From CAIUSP01 sp040375675 (lineage in GTDB: Bacteria; Actinomycetota; Thermoleophilia; Solirubrobacterales; 70-9), in contig JBEIRY010000001.1 of NCBI GenBank assembly GCA_040375675.1, positions 1 through 64,000 of the forward strand: a DNA stretch of 64,000 bases, written 5' to 3'. Within the stretch, counting starts at the first letter, position 1. Each line of letters starts with the position of its first letter. The position numbers were made by a program, and so were the translations under genes. This document shows, one piece after another, positions 18,769 through 27,187 of this stretch. The notes beneath the pieces were generated by a model. That model searched no databases and was not told where the DNA came from. It saw only the letters and a list, made by a program, of their open reading frames with translations.

Positions 18769-18842
18769 GGTGGACGACGGGGCTCGAACCCGCGACCTCC
18801 CGGACCACAACCGGGGGCTCTACCAACTGAGCTACGTCCACC
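18769..18842 (-). tRNA. tRNA-His (GTG anticodon)
   Basis: On the minus strand a full cloverleaf can be folded. The acceptor stem has eight pairs (GGTGGACG with CGTCCACC), including the extra G(-1) paired to C73 that is unique to tRNA-His. The anticodon loop is TTGTGGT and the T arm is CGGGTTCGAGCCCCG-like. CCA is not encoded. A TAGATT -10 candidate lies at 18854-18859. Confidence 0.95.
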
Positions 18843-18853
18843 GCGCAGGTGTC

Positions 18854-18859
18854 AATCTA
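18854..18859 (-). promoter_or_regulatory. Predicted -10 element of tRNA-His
   Basis: TAGATT on the minus strand, 11 bases before the mature tRNA 5' end, in agreement with the TAGNNT -10 pattern found elsewhere in the window. Confidence 0.45.
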
Positions 18860-18900
18860 GCGCGAGAAGGTCCGGCTGCCGCAGGTGCCGGTGTCGCCGA

Positions 18901-20160
18901 TCAGGGCGCGAAGCGACGGAGCGGTGCCCCGGCGCCCTCGGGGAGCGTCGAGTAGCCGGTGCAGTAAGGATCAGCAGCCACCGATTCGTCCTGCGGGAAG
19001 CCGAAGTCGATCGAATATAGGCGCGACCGACCGCTCTGTGTGGTCAGCGCCTCCTCGATGCCGTCCGGATCGACATAGGCGGAGATCCCGAAGTAGGTCT
19101 TGACCAGCACCGTCTCGCCGTCCGGACACGCGTCGGCCGCCACCACGCCCCCCACATCCATCTCCCCGAGGAACTCGAGCGTGGTGTCGAATCCGGTCCC
19201 GAATACCGGAGCCTGCGCCACATAGACACGTGAGACGGGCTCGGCCTTGGTGATGACGAAGATGTCACCGTTCGCCGGATCGACGACCAGAGCCTCGGCG
19301 TCGCGGGCGCCGTCCGGGTAGACCAGACCGATCGTCTCCGGAGCAACCGATCCAAGGACGGACCCGGGCGCGACACCGCTCAGGGCTGGCTCGAGAATTC
19401 GGCGAACTCTGACCCGGGGCCGAACAGCTGCGTTATCACCGATATCCCCCACGTAGAGCGCGTCCGTTGCCGGGTCTTCTGCGGGACCGATCGCGATGTC
19501 CTCCCAGTCGGTGTTGCTGACGCCGGCGAGGGGTTGCTGCGCCAACAGACCTGCGGATTCATCGAGTGCGTAGAGCGTTGCGGCTCCCCCACTGTCGTCG
19601 TGAGTCCAGAATGTCCCAGGCGCCTCTCGACTTTCGGCCAGACCAGATGCCTCCGTGAGCGGAGCCGGCGCGTATCCGAGTAGCTCGATCCGTGTCGTGA
19701 CCGCTCGCTGGGGTCGGCCGACGGTGACGAATCTCACCCGCTTGCGATCATCCCCGGATCCGCTGATCACCAGACCAGACAGACGCGAACCGGAAAGCAG
19801 TCGGCAATAAGGCATCGCTGAGGCGGCAGCACCTCCGAGCGACAGCCTGAACCGCTTGGTGCGTCCGGTGATCCGGCCGCTGCGCCGCGTCGTCACCACC
19901 GATTCATCACCCCTGGTCAAGGTGACACTGATCCTCACCTTCAGCCTGTGGCCGCTCGAATTACGGAGCTTCAAGACCTGAACCGGAATCCCCTCGACAC
20001 ACTGGATCGACTTGGAGCCGATGGAGACGGCTGTCTGCGGAGCCCTGCCCGCAAGCGAGGTCGCGGCGAAGCCGATGGCCCCCGCGGTCAGGAGCAGCCC
20101 TGCGATGAGCGGCGCTCGCCTCACCGCGCGTCCGAATGCTGTGTCGCTGTGGATCTCCAT
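18901..20160 (-). CDS. Secreted or membrane-anchored beta-propeller-like protein, function unknown
   Basis: 419 residues. One hydrophobic segment near the N-terminus (about 15-36) acts as signal or anchor. An N-terminal beta domain (40-150) with two cysteines precedes a C-terminal region with repeated strands and motifs HDDSGG, DWEDIAIGP, LYVGDIGDN and DAEALVVDPANGDIFVITK. These resemble propeller proteins of the esterase-like/phytase-like class, but no catalytic residues can be assigned. It lies alone between tRNA-His and tRNA-Arg on the same strand. Confidence 0.75.
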   Translation of the reverse strand: MEIHSDTAFGRAVRRAPLIAGLLLTAGAIGFAATSLAGRAPQTAVSIGSKSIQCVEGIPVQVLKLRNSSGHRLKVRISVTLTRGDESVVTTRRSGRITGRTKRFRLSLGGAAASAMPYCRLLSGSRLSGLVISGSGDDRKRVRFVTVGRPQRAVTTRIELLGYAPAPLTEASGLAESREAPGTFWTHDDSGGAATLYALDESAGLLAQQPLAGVSNTDWEDIAIGPAEDPATDALYVGDIGDNAAVRPRVRVRRILEPALSGVAPGSVLGSVAPETIGLVYPDGARDAEALVVDPANGDIFVITKAEPVSRVYVAQAPVFGTGFDTTLEFLGEMDVGGVVAADACPDGETVLVKTYFGISAYVDPDGIEEALTTQSGRSRLYSIDFGFPQDESVAADPYCTGYSTLPEGAGAPLRRFAP

Positions 20161-20198
20161 CGACTATGGAACAAGGTCGAGCGATGCTAGTCGCGCTA

Positions 20199-20271
20199 CG
20201 CCCCCGGCAGGATTCGAACCTGCGACCCACTGCTTAGAAGGCAGTCGCTCTGTCCACTGAGCTACGGGGGC
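20199..20271 (-). tRNA. tRNA-Arg (TCT anticodon)
   Basis: Minus-strand cloverleaf with acceptor stem GCCCCCG/CGGGGGC, D arm TAGCTCAGTGGACAGAGC, anticodon loop CTTCTAA (TCT) and T arm GCAGGTTCGAATCCTGC. CCA is not encoded. A TAGGCT hexamer at 20298-20303 could be its -10 element. Confidence 0.95.
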
Positions 20272-20436
20272 CGGCCGATCCTGCGACCAGCAAGACGAGC
20301 CTACATATACGGCACCGACCTATTGGAGAAAACGCACCCCGCGAAGTTTGGACGGGTGGACAAGCGCCAGACGCGTCGAGACGAATATGCTCACTCCACG
20401 CTGAGCAACCAACTCTGAGAGGAAGGCAACCCGAAG

Positions 20437-22584
20437 ATGAGCAAGACCCGAAGCCAGAACGTCAAGGCAGCCAAGTGGAGCCGCAACGGCGACGACAACG
20501 CGCCGACCGACCTGACCAAGGACGACGGCTATCCGTTCGGGCAGAACGTCTTCAGCGCCACCGAGCAGGCGAAGCGACTCTCCCCCGAGACGATGAAGAA
20601 GCTCGAGGCCACTCTGGAGCGCGGTGAAGCGCTGGATACCTCACTCGCCGACGAGGTCGCCGATGCAATGAAGGACTGGGCGCTCGAGCGTGGTGCGACC
20701 CACTACACCCACGTCTTCCAGCCGCTGACCGGCTTGACCGCCGAAAAGCATGACTCCTTCTTCTCCCCCGACGGTGAGGGCTCGGCGATCGCCAGGTTCT
20801 CGGGATCCGAGCTGATCCAGGGAGAGCCCGACGCATCCTCGTTCCCGACCGGCGGCATCCGCGCCACCTTCGAGGCTCGTGGCTACACGGCTTGGGATGC
20901 ATCGAGCCCCGCCTTCATCCTCGAAAACCAGAACGGCGCACTGCTTTGCATCCCGACCGCGTTCGCTTCGTGGACCGGCGAGGCGCTCGACGCCAAGATC
21001 CCGCTGCTGCGCTCGATGGACGTGCTCTCCAACTCGGCGATCCGAGCCCTCAAGCTCTTGGGCGACGACAAGTCGACCCGGGTCTTCACCACCGTCGGCC
21101 CGGAGCAGGAGTACTTCCTGATCGACGAGCAGTACTTCTACGAGCGCCCCGACCTCGTCACCACCGGACGCACCCTCTTTGGAGCCAAGCCGCCCAAGGG
21201 ACACGAACTCGACGACCACTACTTCGGCTCGATCCCCGAGCGCGTGCTCGCCTGCATGCTCGAGACAGAGCTGGAGCTGGCAAAGCTCGGAGTACCCGTG
21301 CAGACCCGTCACAACGAGGTAGCTCCGGCCCAGTATGAGATCGCGCCGCTGTTCGAGAACTCGAACGTCGGCTCGGACCACCAGCAGCTGCTGATGCAGG
21401 TGATCCAGAACGTCGCCCGCAAGTACGGGTTGGTCTGCCTGCTGCATGAAAAGCCGTTCGCCGGTGTGAACGGCTCGGGCAAGCACAACAACTGGTCGAT
21501 GGGCACCGACACCGGCAACAACCTGCTCGAGCCCGGTGACACGCCAGCGGAGAACCTGAGCTTCCTCTTCTTCTGTGCCGCGGTGATCCAGGCTGTCAAC
21601 AGGCACCAGGGTCTGCTGCGGGCTTCGGTGGCCAACATCGGCCAGGATCATCGCCTCGGAGCCAACGAGGCTCCTCCTGCGATCATCTCGATGTTCCTCG
21701 GAGCCGAGCTCGACAACGTATTCGAGGCGCTCGCCGGTGGCAAGACCGGCGACGACAAAGCCGGTCAAACACTCGATCTCGGATCGGCCGTGCTGCCTCC
21801 GCTTCCGCTCCACGGAGGCGATCGCAACCGGACCTCGCCGTTTGCCTTCACCGGCAACAAGTTCGAGTTCCGCGCGCTCGGATCGAGCATGTCGCTCGCG
21901 TTCCCCAACACGGTGCTGAACACGATCGCCGCCGAGTCGATCGACGAGCTGTCCGATTCGCTCGAGAAGAAGCTGAAGAGCGGAACCAAACTCGCCGACG
22001 CGGTCGGCGAAGTCGTTGCCGAGACCTACAAGGCCAACAAGGCCGTCTGCTTCAGCGGCGACAACTACTCCGACGAGTGGCACAAGGAGGCCAAGAAGCG
22101 CGGCCTGAAGAACCTCCGCACCACTCCCGACGCGCTACCGGAGGTGACCGCCAAGAGCACCGTCGAGGCGTTCGAGAAGTACGGAGTGCTCTCCGAGCGC
22201 GAACTCGAGTCGCGCTACGAGGTCTGGGTCGAGCAGTACGCGATCCGGGCGAACATCGAGGCAGAGACCGCCGAGTCGATCGCGCGCACGATGATCCTGC
22301 CGGCAGCGCTGAAGCAGCTGGCCCTAGGTGCCGCTGCCAAGGATTTGACGGTCGGCAAGCAGGTCAAGCCGCTCGTGACCAAGCTGAACACGGCGCTCGG
22401 CAAACTCGCCAAGGCAAACGCATACCCCGACTCGCTCGAAGGCCTCAAGCTCGCCGTACACGCCCGCGACAAGCAGCTAGCCGCGATGGCCGAGGTACGC
22501 GACGCAGCAGACGCCTTGGAGAAGGTCGTAGCCGACGAGTACTGGCCGCTGCCGAAGTACTCGGAGATGCTCTTCATCAAGTAG
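20437..22584 (+). CDS. glnN: Glutamine synthetase type III (GSIII)
   Basis: 715 residues, the large GSIII form. Visible signatures are FQPLTGLTAEKHDSFF (N-terminal), PEQEYFLID, HNEVAPAQYEIAP, VNGSGKHNNWSMGTDTG (ATP/ammonia site), and QDHRLGANEAPPAIISMFLG. It makes glutamine from glutamate and ammonia. A TATGCT -10 candidate (20386-20391) and the ribosome site GAGAGGAAGG 8 bases before the ATG indicate a leadered transcript. It stands alone between tRNA-Arg and tRNA-Pro; no nitrogen regulator gene is adjacent. Confidence 0.95.
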   Translation: MSKTRSQNVKAAKWSRNGDDNAPTDLTKDDGYPFGQNVFSATEQAKRLSPETMKKLEATLERGEALDTSLADEVADAMKDWALERGATHYTHVFQPLTGLTAEKHDSFFSPDGEGSAIARFSGSELIQGEPDASSFPTGGIRATFEARGYTAWDASSPAFILENQNGALLCIPTAFASWTGEALDAKIPLLRSMDVLSNSAIRALKLLGDDKSTRVFTTVGPEQEYFLIDEQYFYERPDLVTTGRTLFGAKPPKGHELDDHYFGSIPERVLACMLETELELAKLGVPVQTRHNEVAPAQYEIAPLFENSNVGSDHQQLLMQVIQNVARKYGLVCLLHEKPFAGVNGSGKHNNWSMGTDTGNNLLEPGDTPAENLSFLFFCAAVIQAVNRHQGLLRASVANIGQDHRLGANEAPPAIISMFLGAELDNVFEALAGGKTGDDKAGQTLDLGSAVLPPLPLHGGDRNRTSPFAFTGNKFEFRALGSSMSLAFPNTVLNTIAAESIDELSDSLEKKLKSGTKLADAVGEVVAETYKANKAVCFSGDNYSDEWHKEAKKRGLKNLRTTPDALPEVTAKSTVEAFEKYGVLSERELESRYEVWVEQYAIRANIEAETAESIARTMILPAALKQLALGAAAKDLTVGKQVKPLVTKLNTALGKLAKANAYPDSLEGLKLAVHARDKQLAAMAEVRDAADALEKVVADEYWPLPKYSEMLFIK

Positions 22585-22620
22585 TCAGCCAAACCTGACG
22601 AGTCGACGAGTCGAAAAACA

Positions 22621-22694
22621 TCGGGGCGGCTGGATTCGAACCAGCGACCTCGGCCACCCAAAGGCCGCGCGCTACCAGGCTGCGCCACGCCCCG
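22621..22694 (-). tRNA. tRNA-Pro (TGG anticodon)
   Basis: Minus-strand cloverleaf: acceptor CGGGGCG/CGCCCCG with discriminator A, D arm TGGCGCAGCCTGGTAGCGC, anticodon stem-loop CGGCC TTTGGGT GGCCG, and T arm GCTGGTTCGAATCCAGC. CCA is not encoded, in keeping with the CCA-adding enzyme gene at 48176-49627. A TAGACT -10 candidate lies at 22703-22708, 8 bases upstream. Confidence 0.95.
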
Positions 22695-22702
22695 ATGCGG
22701 CG

Positions 22703-22708
22703 AGTCTA
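22703..22708 (-). promoter_or_regulatory. Predicted -10 element of tRNA-Pro
   Basis: TAGACT on the minus strand, 8 bases before the tRNA 5' end. Confidence 0.45.
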
Positions 22709-22734
22709 GTGGCGGGCGCTGCCGCAGCGGGCTC

Positions 22735-22740
22735 TAGGGT
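22735..22740 (+). promoter_or_regulatory. Predicted -10 element, leaderless DUF1015 gene
   Basis: TAGGGT ends exactly 6 bases before the ATG at 22747 and no ribosome site is present, so the expected transcription start is the A of the ATG. Confidence 0.55.
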
Positions 22741-22746
22741 TGGGTA

Positions 22747-24033
22747 ATGGCTGAAATCACCCCGATCAATTCGATCCACTACGACCTCGAGCGGGTCGGT
22801 CCCTTCGCCGATCTCGCCGCTCCGCCCTACGACGTGATCGATTCGGCAGGGCGATCCGAGTTGCTCGTCCGCTCTCCCAAGAACATCGTCGAAGTCGACC
22901 TGCCGGAGCCGCCAGCCGACGATCCCGACGGGGACCGATACGCAAACGCCGCAGCGATCCTCTCCGGATGGCTCGACGACGGAACCATGGCGCGGGATGA
23001 CGCCCCGTCGATCTGGGCGATGACCCAGGAATACGACGGTCCGGGTGGAACCAGGATGACCCGTCACGGATTCCTCTGCCGGGTGCGGCTAGCCGAATAC
23101 GGTTCAGGCATACGCGCCCACGAGCGCACCCAGCCCGGACCCAAAGAGGATCGTCTTCGGCTGACTCGATCGACTCGCTGCAACCTCTCGCCTGTCTTCT
23201 CGCTCTACGAAGGAGACGCTTGGCCGACTCTCGCGCCCGCAATCGACGGGCAACAGGTGTGGGCCCAGGTAACCGATTCCGATGACACCGAACACCGGAT
23301 CTGGCAGATCACCGACCCGGAGGTGATCGCATCTGTCGCTTCGGCCGTAGCCGACGCCGAGATGCTGATAGCCGATGGGCATCACCGCTACGAAACCGCC
23401 TTGACTTACCGCAACGAGAGAATCGAAGCCGACGGCGAGGCCGGCGATGCCGACTTCGTGATGATGGCGCTCGTCGGCCTGGACGACCCTGGACTTACCG
23501 TTTTCCCTACCCATCGCCTGCTGACCGAGATCGCAGCTGATGAGCAGAAGCGGACCACGCTCGGCGAAGGAATGCGCGAGCTTTTCGATATCGCTCAGGT
23601 CGACCACTCAGACCTCGACCCGGGCGGCGCAGAAGGCATTGGCGTGTTCGGCTACCTCGACTCTCATCACCGTCAGCCGATGCGTCTGACCCTGAACGAC
23701 GCCGGGCGCAAGGTCGTGGACTCCGAGTTGGCTGGTGCCTCCGATGCCTATCGCGAACTCGACGCCGCGATCCTCGAAGCGGTGGTGTTCAAGCACCTGC
23801 TCGGGATGACCGAGGACGACATCGCAGCAAAACGGGGTCTTGCCTACACCCCGCACAACGAAAGAGCACTCCAGATGCTCGACGCAGGTGATGCCGATGC
23901 CGCTCTGCTGCTTAGGCCAACACCGGTAGAAGCTGTCAAGGCAGTCGCCGATGCCAGCGAGACGATGCCCCCCAAGTCCACCTACTTCTTCCCCAAGCTG
24001 CTAACCGGCATCGCATTGAACCCCCTCGGTTAG
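22747..24033 (+). CDS. DUF1015 family protein
   Basis: 428 residues covering the whole family. It shows the N-terminal AAPPYDVI segment, the arginine-rich HERTQPGPKEDRLRLTR region (about 121-137) and the conserved IADGHHRYETAL motif (about 209-220). Family members are widespread and often annotated as a putative HTH or kinase-like protein, but the reaction is not established. It probably starts a leaderless transcript that continues into the cobalamin adenosyltransferase and Nudix genes, though the next gene has its own -10-like element. Confidence 0.88.
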   Translation: MAEITPINSIHYDLERVGPFADLAAPPYDVIDSAGRSELLVRSPKNIVEVDLPEPPADDPDGDRYANAAAILSGWLDDGTMARDDAPSIWAMTQEYDGPGGTRMTRHGFLCRVRLAEYGSGIRAHERTQPGPKEDRLRLTRSTRCNLSPVFSLYEGDAWPTLAPAIDGQQVWAQVTDSDDTEHRIWQITDPEVIASVASAVADAEMLIADGHHRYETALTYRNERIEADGEAGDADFVMMALVGLDDPGLTVFPTHRLLTEIAADEQKRTTLGEGMRELFDIAQVDHSDLDPGGAEGIGVFGYLDSHHRQPMRLTLNDAGRKVVDSELAGASDAYRELDAAILEAVVFKHLLGMTEDDIAAKRGLAYTPHNERALQMLDAGDADAALLLRPTPVEAVKAVADASETMPPKSTYFFPKLLTGIALNPLG

Positions 24034-24053
24034 CGCCGGTGGGCCAGTGACCA

Positions 24054-24059
24054 TAGGAT
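24054..24059 (+). promoter_or_regulatory. Predicted -10 element, leaderless adenosyltransferase gene
   Basis: TAGGAT ends 7 bases before the ATG at 24067, without a ribosome site between. Confidence 0.5.
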
Positions 24060-24066
24060 TACCCGG

Positions 24067-24636
24067 ATGAAGATCTACACCCGAAAAGGCGACGACGGAT
24101 CCACCTCGCTCTGGTACGGCGGGAGGGTGGTCAAACACGACCCGCGCACCGAGGCTTACGGATCAGTAGACGAGGCGAACTCCGCCCTCGGAGTGGCTCG
24201 AGCCCTCTGTGGCAAAGCCGATGCCGAGGTGGCAGAGGATCTGCTCGCGCTGCAGAACGGACTCTTCGTGGTCGGAGCGGAGCTCGCAACGGCGCCAGAG
24301 GCCTCTGACCGGCTCGAGGACGGGATCAGCCGCGTGACCGAGCCGATGGTCGCCGAGCTGGAGGAGGCGATAGACCGCTACATGGCTCGAGTCGACCTGC
24401 CGCCGAAGTTCGTGATCCCGGGCGGCACACACCTGTCGGCGGCACTCGATGTGGCACGGGCCTCTACCCGTAGGGCCGAGCGGAGAGTCGTCGAGTTGAA
24501 AGAGGCCGGAGGCCTAGCCTCCGAGAGCGTCCTGCACTACATCAACCGAGCTTCTGACCTGATCTGGGCGATGGCTCGGTTCACGGACGTAGATGACCCC
24601 GAGCTTTTCGAAGGTCGCGGCGAAAGCGGAGAGTAG
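24067..24636 (+). CDS. Cob(I)alamin adenosyltransferase, PduO type
   Basis: 189 residues. The N-terminus KIYTRKGDDGSTSLWYGGRV binds ATP (usual form KIYTRxGDxGxT). The catalytic C-terminal part has ARASTRRAERRVVEL and LHYINRASDLIWAMARF. It transfers the adenosyl group of ATP to cob(I)alamin, making coenzyme B12. Its stop overlaps the GTG start of the next gene by one base. No other cobalamin gene is in the window, so it probably serves B12 salvage. Confidence 0.93.
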   Translation: MKIYTRKGDDGSTSLWYGGRVVKHDPRTEAYGSVDEANSALGVARALCGKADAEVAEDLLALQNGLFVVGAELATAPEASDRLEDGISRVTEPMVAELEEAIDRYMARVDLPPKFVIPGGTHLSAALDVARASTRRAERRVVELKEAGGLASESVLHYINRASDLIWAMARFTDVDDPELFEGRGESGE

Positions 24637-25244
24637 TGATGAGCGGCAGTGACCCGCTCTCCTCGCTTCGCGCTTCGCTTCTTCATCCCGACGAGGCAAT
24701 CGGTATGGAGGTCAAGGGCGGCAAGAAGGAGGCCGCGGTTCTCGTTCCCGTTTACGGATGGCCAGACTCACCCGGTCTGGTCATGACCGAGCGCCGAGCC
24801 GACCTGCGCCGTCACGCCGGTGAGATCTCGTTTCCTGGCGGAAGGCGCGACTCGGGTGAACATCTGATCGAAACTGCTCTGCGAGAGGCCGAAGAGGAGA
24901 TAGGACTCGAGGTCGACGAGGTCGAGATCCTCGGCGCGCTGCCACCGGTGGGGACCTTCGTCACCGGATACAAGATCAACCCGTTCGTCGGTTCGATCAA
25001 TGCGCCCGAGTCGCTTGGACTCTCTCCCAACCCCGACGAGGTGGAGGCGATCCTCGAAGCGGAACTGACCGCACTGCTCGACACGCGCACCCACAAGCGT
25101 GTGCCCCAAAGTCGGATTCCGCTGAAGACCGACACCTTCGAGGCCGAGGGCAGGTTGATCTGGGGAGCTACGGCGCGGATCCTCTCCCACTTTTTCGAAC
25201 TGATCGAAGACCCGCGCCGCGCTACCGGAACATCTGGGAGCTGA
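24636..25244 (+). CDS. Nudix hydrolase, CoA pyrophosphatase-like
   Basis: 202 residues. The Nudix box reads GGRRDSGEHLIETALREAEE with EIGLE following, and is preceded by the LTERRADLRRHAGEISFPGG pattern of the CoA/NADH pyrophosphatase subgroup (NuCoA signature). The start is GTG at 24636 (overlapping the previous stop) or ATG at 24639. It probably hydrolyses CoA or related nucleotide pyrophosphates. The gene ends convergently 25 bases from the carbonic anhydrase gene. Confidence 0.9.
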   Translation: MMSGSDPLSSLRASLLHPDEAIGMEVKGGKKEAAVLVPVYGWPDSPGLVMTERRADLRRHAGEISFPGGRRDSGEHLIETALREAEEEIGLEVDEVEILGALPPVGTFVTGYKINPFVGSINAPESLGLSPNPDEVEAILEAELTALLDTRTHKRVPQSRIPLKTDTFEAEGRLIWGATARILSHFFELIEDPRRATGTSGS

Positions 25245-25268
25245 GCTTCCTCCCGAAAAGAAGTCGAA

Positions 25269-25760
25269 TCAGCTGACTTCGCGAAGCTTGCCGGTCTCGA
25301 CCTCGTAGACGAAGCCCCGAACCGCGTCGGTCTTGGGGATGAAGGGGCTCGACTGAATCCGGCTCACCGACTCGCGGACGCTCTCCTCGAGATCAGGGAA
25401 CGCCTCGCTGGCCCAAGCCGGCTCCTCACCGACGTCCTCTTTGATCTGGGCCTTGAAGTCCTCGTCGGTGAAGGTCAGCATGCCGCAGTCGGTGTGATGG
25501 ATGAGGATGATCTCCTCGGTTCCGAGCAACCGTTGGGAGATCGCAAGCGACCTGATCTCGTCGTCGGTCACTACACCGCCGGCGTTGCGGATGACATGGG
25601 CATCGCCCTCCTCCAGCCCGAGCAGGCCCTGGGGATTGAGCCTCGCATCCATGCAGGCGAGGATGGCGACCTTCTTGCCCGGAGGCATTGGCAGGTCGCC
25701 CTTGTCGAAACCTTCTGCGTAGGCCTCTGAGTTCTTGAGAAATTCGTCGGTAACGCTCAT
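25269..25760 (-). CDS. Beta-carbonic anhydrase
   Basis: 163 residues. Zinc ligands lie in ACMDARL (Cys with the Asp-Arg dyad, about 35-41) and HHTDCGM (His and Cys, about 88-94). The size and the N-terminus fit the short beta class similar to mycobacterial Rv1284. It interconverts CO2 and bicarbonate. The ATG is preceded by a good ribosome site (AGAAAGGA). A near-perfect inverted repeat (25791-25825) lies just upstream in an AT-rich patch, so the gene is probably controlled by a dimeric repressor or activator. Confidence 0.93.
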   Translation of the reverse strand: MSVTDEFLKNSEAYAEGFDKGDLPMPPGKKVAILACMDARLNPQGLLGLEEGDAHVIRNAGGVVTDDEIRSLAISQRLLGTEEIILIHHTDCGMLTFTDEDFKAQIKEDVGEEPAWASEAFPDLEESVRESVSRIQSSPFIPKTDAVRGFVYEVETGKLREVS

Positions 25761-25790
25761 CGGATTCCTTTCTTGATTGCTGTGCCGAAT

Positions 25791-25825
25791 TAAATACCTT
25801 ATACCTGATCGGTATTAGGTATTTA
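25791..25825. promoter_or_regulatory. Palindromic operator upstream of carbonic anhydrase
   Basis: Two 15-base arms (TAAATACCTTATACC and GGTATTAGGTATTTA) around the spacer TGATC, with one mismatch. Each arm holds two copies of ATACC (or GGTAT) 7 bases apart. It lies 31-65 bases before the carbonic anhydrase ATG, where its promoter must be, and is strikingly AT-rich compared with its surroundings. The inner ATACC-N5-GGTAT core recalls sites of Rrf2-type or similar dimeric regulators; the regulator is unknown. Confidence 0.7.
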
Positions 25826-25840
25826 TAGCATGGCCGCTGC

Positions 25841-26332
25841 TCATCGCGGATCGAACAAGGACTCGAGAGCGTCAGATGTATCCGCAGCCCACGCCTCGGC
25901 ATCGCGTGGGCTTTCGAGAAACACAATCGGAATCCGCCAGGTGTCCCCAGCCCGCTGCACGATCTCGCGCCCCTGCTCGAGTCTGGCCGACTGAACGCTT
26001 CCAACGGCCTCGTAGGCAAAGCCGCGCACTGGCGTGTCCACCAGCTTCTCCATCAGGCTCTCCAGCCTCGGTCCGTGGATGGCGGCGATCACCTCGGGTT
26101 CGGCCTCGGCGACGCCAAGCAGCCAGACGACGACCGCAACGTCACCGACCAGATCGAGAATCGTTCCCGGCCTGTCGGGGTCGGCAAGAGCAGGCTCTAT
26201 CCCTGCCTTCTCGATCGCCTCGAGGCCAGACTCCTCCCGACTGGTCCCGCGAACCTGCCAGCCTCGTCGGAGCAGCTCCGAGCCGACCTCGCGGCCTCGA
26301 CATCCGCAGCCGACTATCAGTGCTCTTGCCAT
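25841..26332 (-). CDS. Small NAD(P)-binding Rossmann-fold protein
   Basis: 163 residues. The start ALIVGCGCRGREVGSELLRRGWQVRGTSR has the GxGxxG dinucleotide loop and the Arg-containing second strand typical of NADP binding. The rest has alternating strands and helices but no YxxxK catalytic pair, so it is not a classical short-chain dehydrogenase. It resembles truncated epimerase/SdiA-like Rossmann proteins of actinobacteria; no function can be given. TAACCT (26339-26344) ends 6 bases before the ATG. Confidence 0.75.
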   Translation of the reverse strand: MARALIVGCGCRGREVGSELLRRGWQVRGTSREESGLEAIEKAGIEPALADPDRPGTILDLVGDVAVVVWLLGVAEAEPEVIAAIHGPRLESLMEKLVDTPVRGFAYEAVGSVQSARLEQGREIVQRAGDTWRIPIVFLESPRDAEAWAADTSDALESLFDPR

Positions 26333-26338
26333 TGGGCG

Positions 26339-26344
26339 AGGTTA
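26339..26344 (-). promoter_or_regulatory. Predicted -10 element, leaderless Rossmann-protein gene
   Basis: TAACCT on the minus strand ends 6 bases before the ATG at 26332. Together with TAGCCT at 26379-26384 on the other strand it forms a compact divergent pair of leaderless promoters. Confidence 0.5.
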
Positions 26345-26378
26345 GACCCGCTGCTGCATCTGCGACCAGTCGCTCCGT

Positions 26379-26384
26379 TAGCCT
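26379..26384 (+). promoter_or_regulatory. Predicted -10 element, leaderless aminotransferase gene
   Basis: TAGCCT ends 6 bases before the ATG at 26391; no ribosome site. Confidence 0.5.
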
Positions 26385-26390
26385 CGCATC

Positions 26391-27185
26391 ATGTCCGGCA
26401 CCCCTGAGATTGCAAGCGTCGACGGAAGAGTAGGCCCGACCAGCGAGGCGCTCATCCCGGCGCACGACGACGGGCTGCTTCGCGGCGACGGGGTGTTCGA
26501 AGTGATCAAGGTCTACGGCGGCTCGACCCATGCCCTCGGCGACCACCTCGACCGAATGGAGCGCTCGGCTTCGGCGATCAGCCTTGACCTGCCACGCAAG
26601 GCAATCGAGGCCGAAGCGAAGTCATTGCTCGAGCAGGCCGGAGAGGTCGACGCCCAACTGAGACTGGTCGTCACCCGTGGCGGCCGCAGACTCGCCTTCA
26701 TAGAACCGCTGGTCGACTGGCCCGAAACGGCAGAGCTGGCAACGGTGACTTACGCCCCTAGCGTGATCCTGACCGGCGTGAAGTCTCTCTCCTACGGGGC
26801 CAACATGCACTCGACCCGAATAGCCAAAGAACGAGGCGGCAACGAATCCCTCCTGGTGACCCCCGACGGAACGGTCCTCGAGGGACCGACCTGCTCGATC
26901 TTCTGGGTAGACCGAGATGGCGTGTTGAAGACACCCTCACTCGAATCAGGCATCCTCGACTCGATCGTGCGTGACCGGGTGCTCGCGGAGATGGAGGTCG
27001 AAGAGGGGATCTATCCGTTGGATGAGTTGCTCTCCTGCACTGAGGCATTCCTTGCCTCGACCACACGCGAAATCCAGCCGGTCTCGCGTATCGACGAGAC
27101 TGAGCTGCCGCAGGCTCCGGGCCCCAGGACGCTAGAAGCTCAAGCCGCCTTCAAATCGGTCGTAGAGCGCGAGCTCGGTACCTGA
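26391..27185 (+). CDS. Class IV aminotransferase / aminodeoxychorismate lyase family
   Basis: 264 residues, fold-type IV PLP enzyme. LRGDGVFEVIKVYGG (about 30-44) and the PLP lysine in VKSLSYGANM (about 130) are visible, with EGPTCSIFWV and LASTTREIQPV toward the C-terminus. The family contains branched-chain aminotransferases, D-amino-acid aminotransferases and 4-amino-4-deoxychorismate lyase. The length (264) favours the lyase or D-amino-acid types over IlvE, but this cannot be settled by eye. It ends 2 bases from the convergent trxB stop. Confidence 0.85.
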   Translation: MSGTPEIASVDGRVGPTSEALIPAHDDGLLRGDGVFEVIKVYGGSTHALGDHLDRMERSASAISLDLPRKAIEAEAKSLLEQAGEVDAQLRLVVTRGGRRLAFIEPLVDWPETAELATVTYAPSVILTGVKSLSYGANMHSTRIAKERGGNESLLVTPDGTVLEGPTCSIFWVDRDGVLKTPSLESGILDSIVRDRVLAEMEVEEGIYPLDELLSCTEAFLASTTREIQPVSRIDETELPQAPGPRTLEAQAAFKSVVERELGT

Positions 27186-27187
27186 TC

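Noticed and set aside
20641..22083. 480-residue minus-strand ORF inside the glutamine synthetase gene
   Set aside because: Antisense shadow of a strongly conserved gene in GC-rich DNA; no recognisable domain.
18769..22694. tRNA genes as integration sites of a mobile element
   Set aside because: No integrase, no repeated tRNA 3' ends, and neighbours are housekeeping genes.
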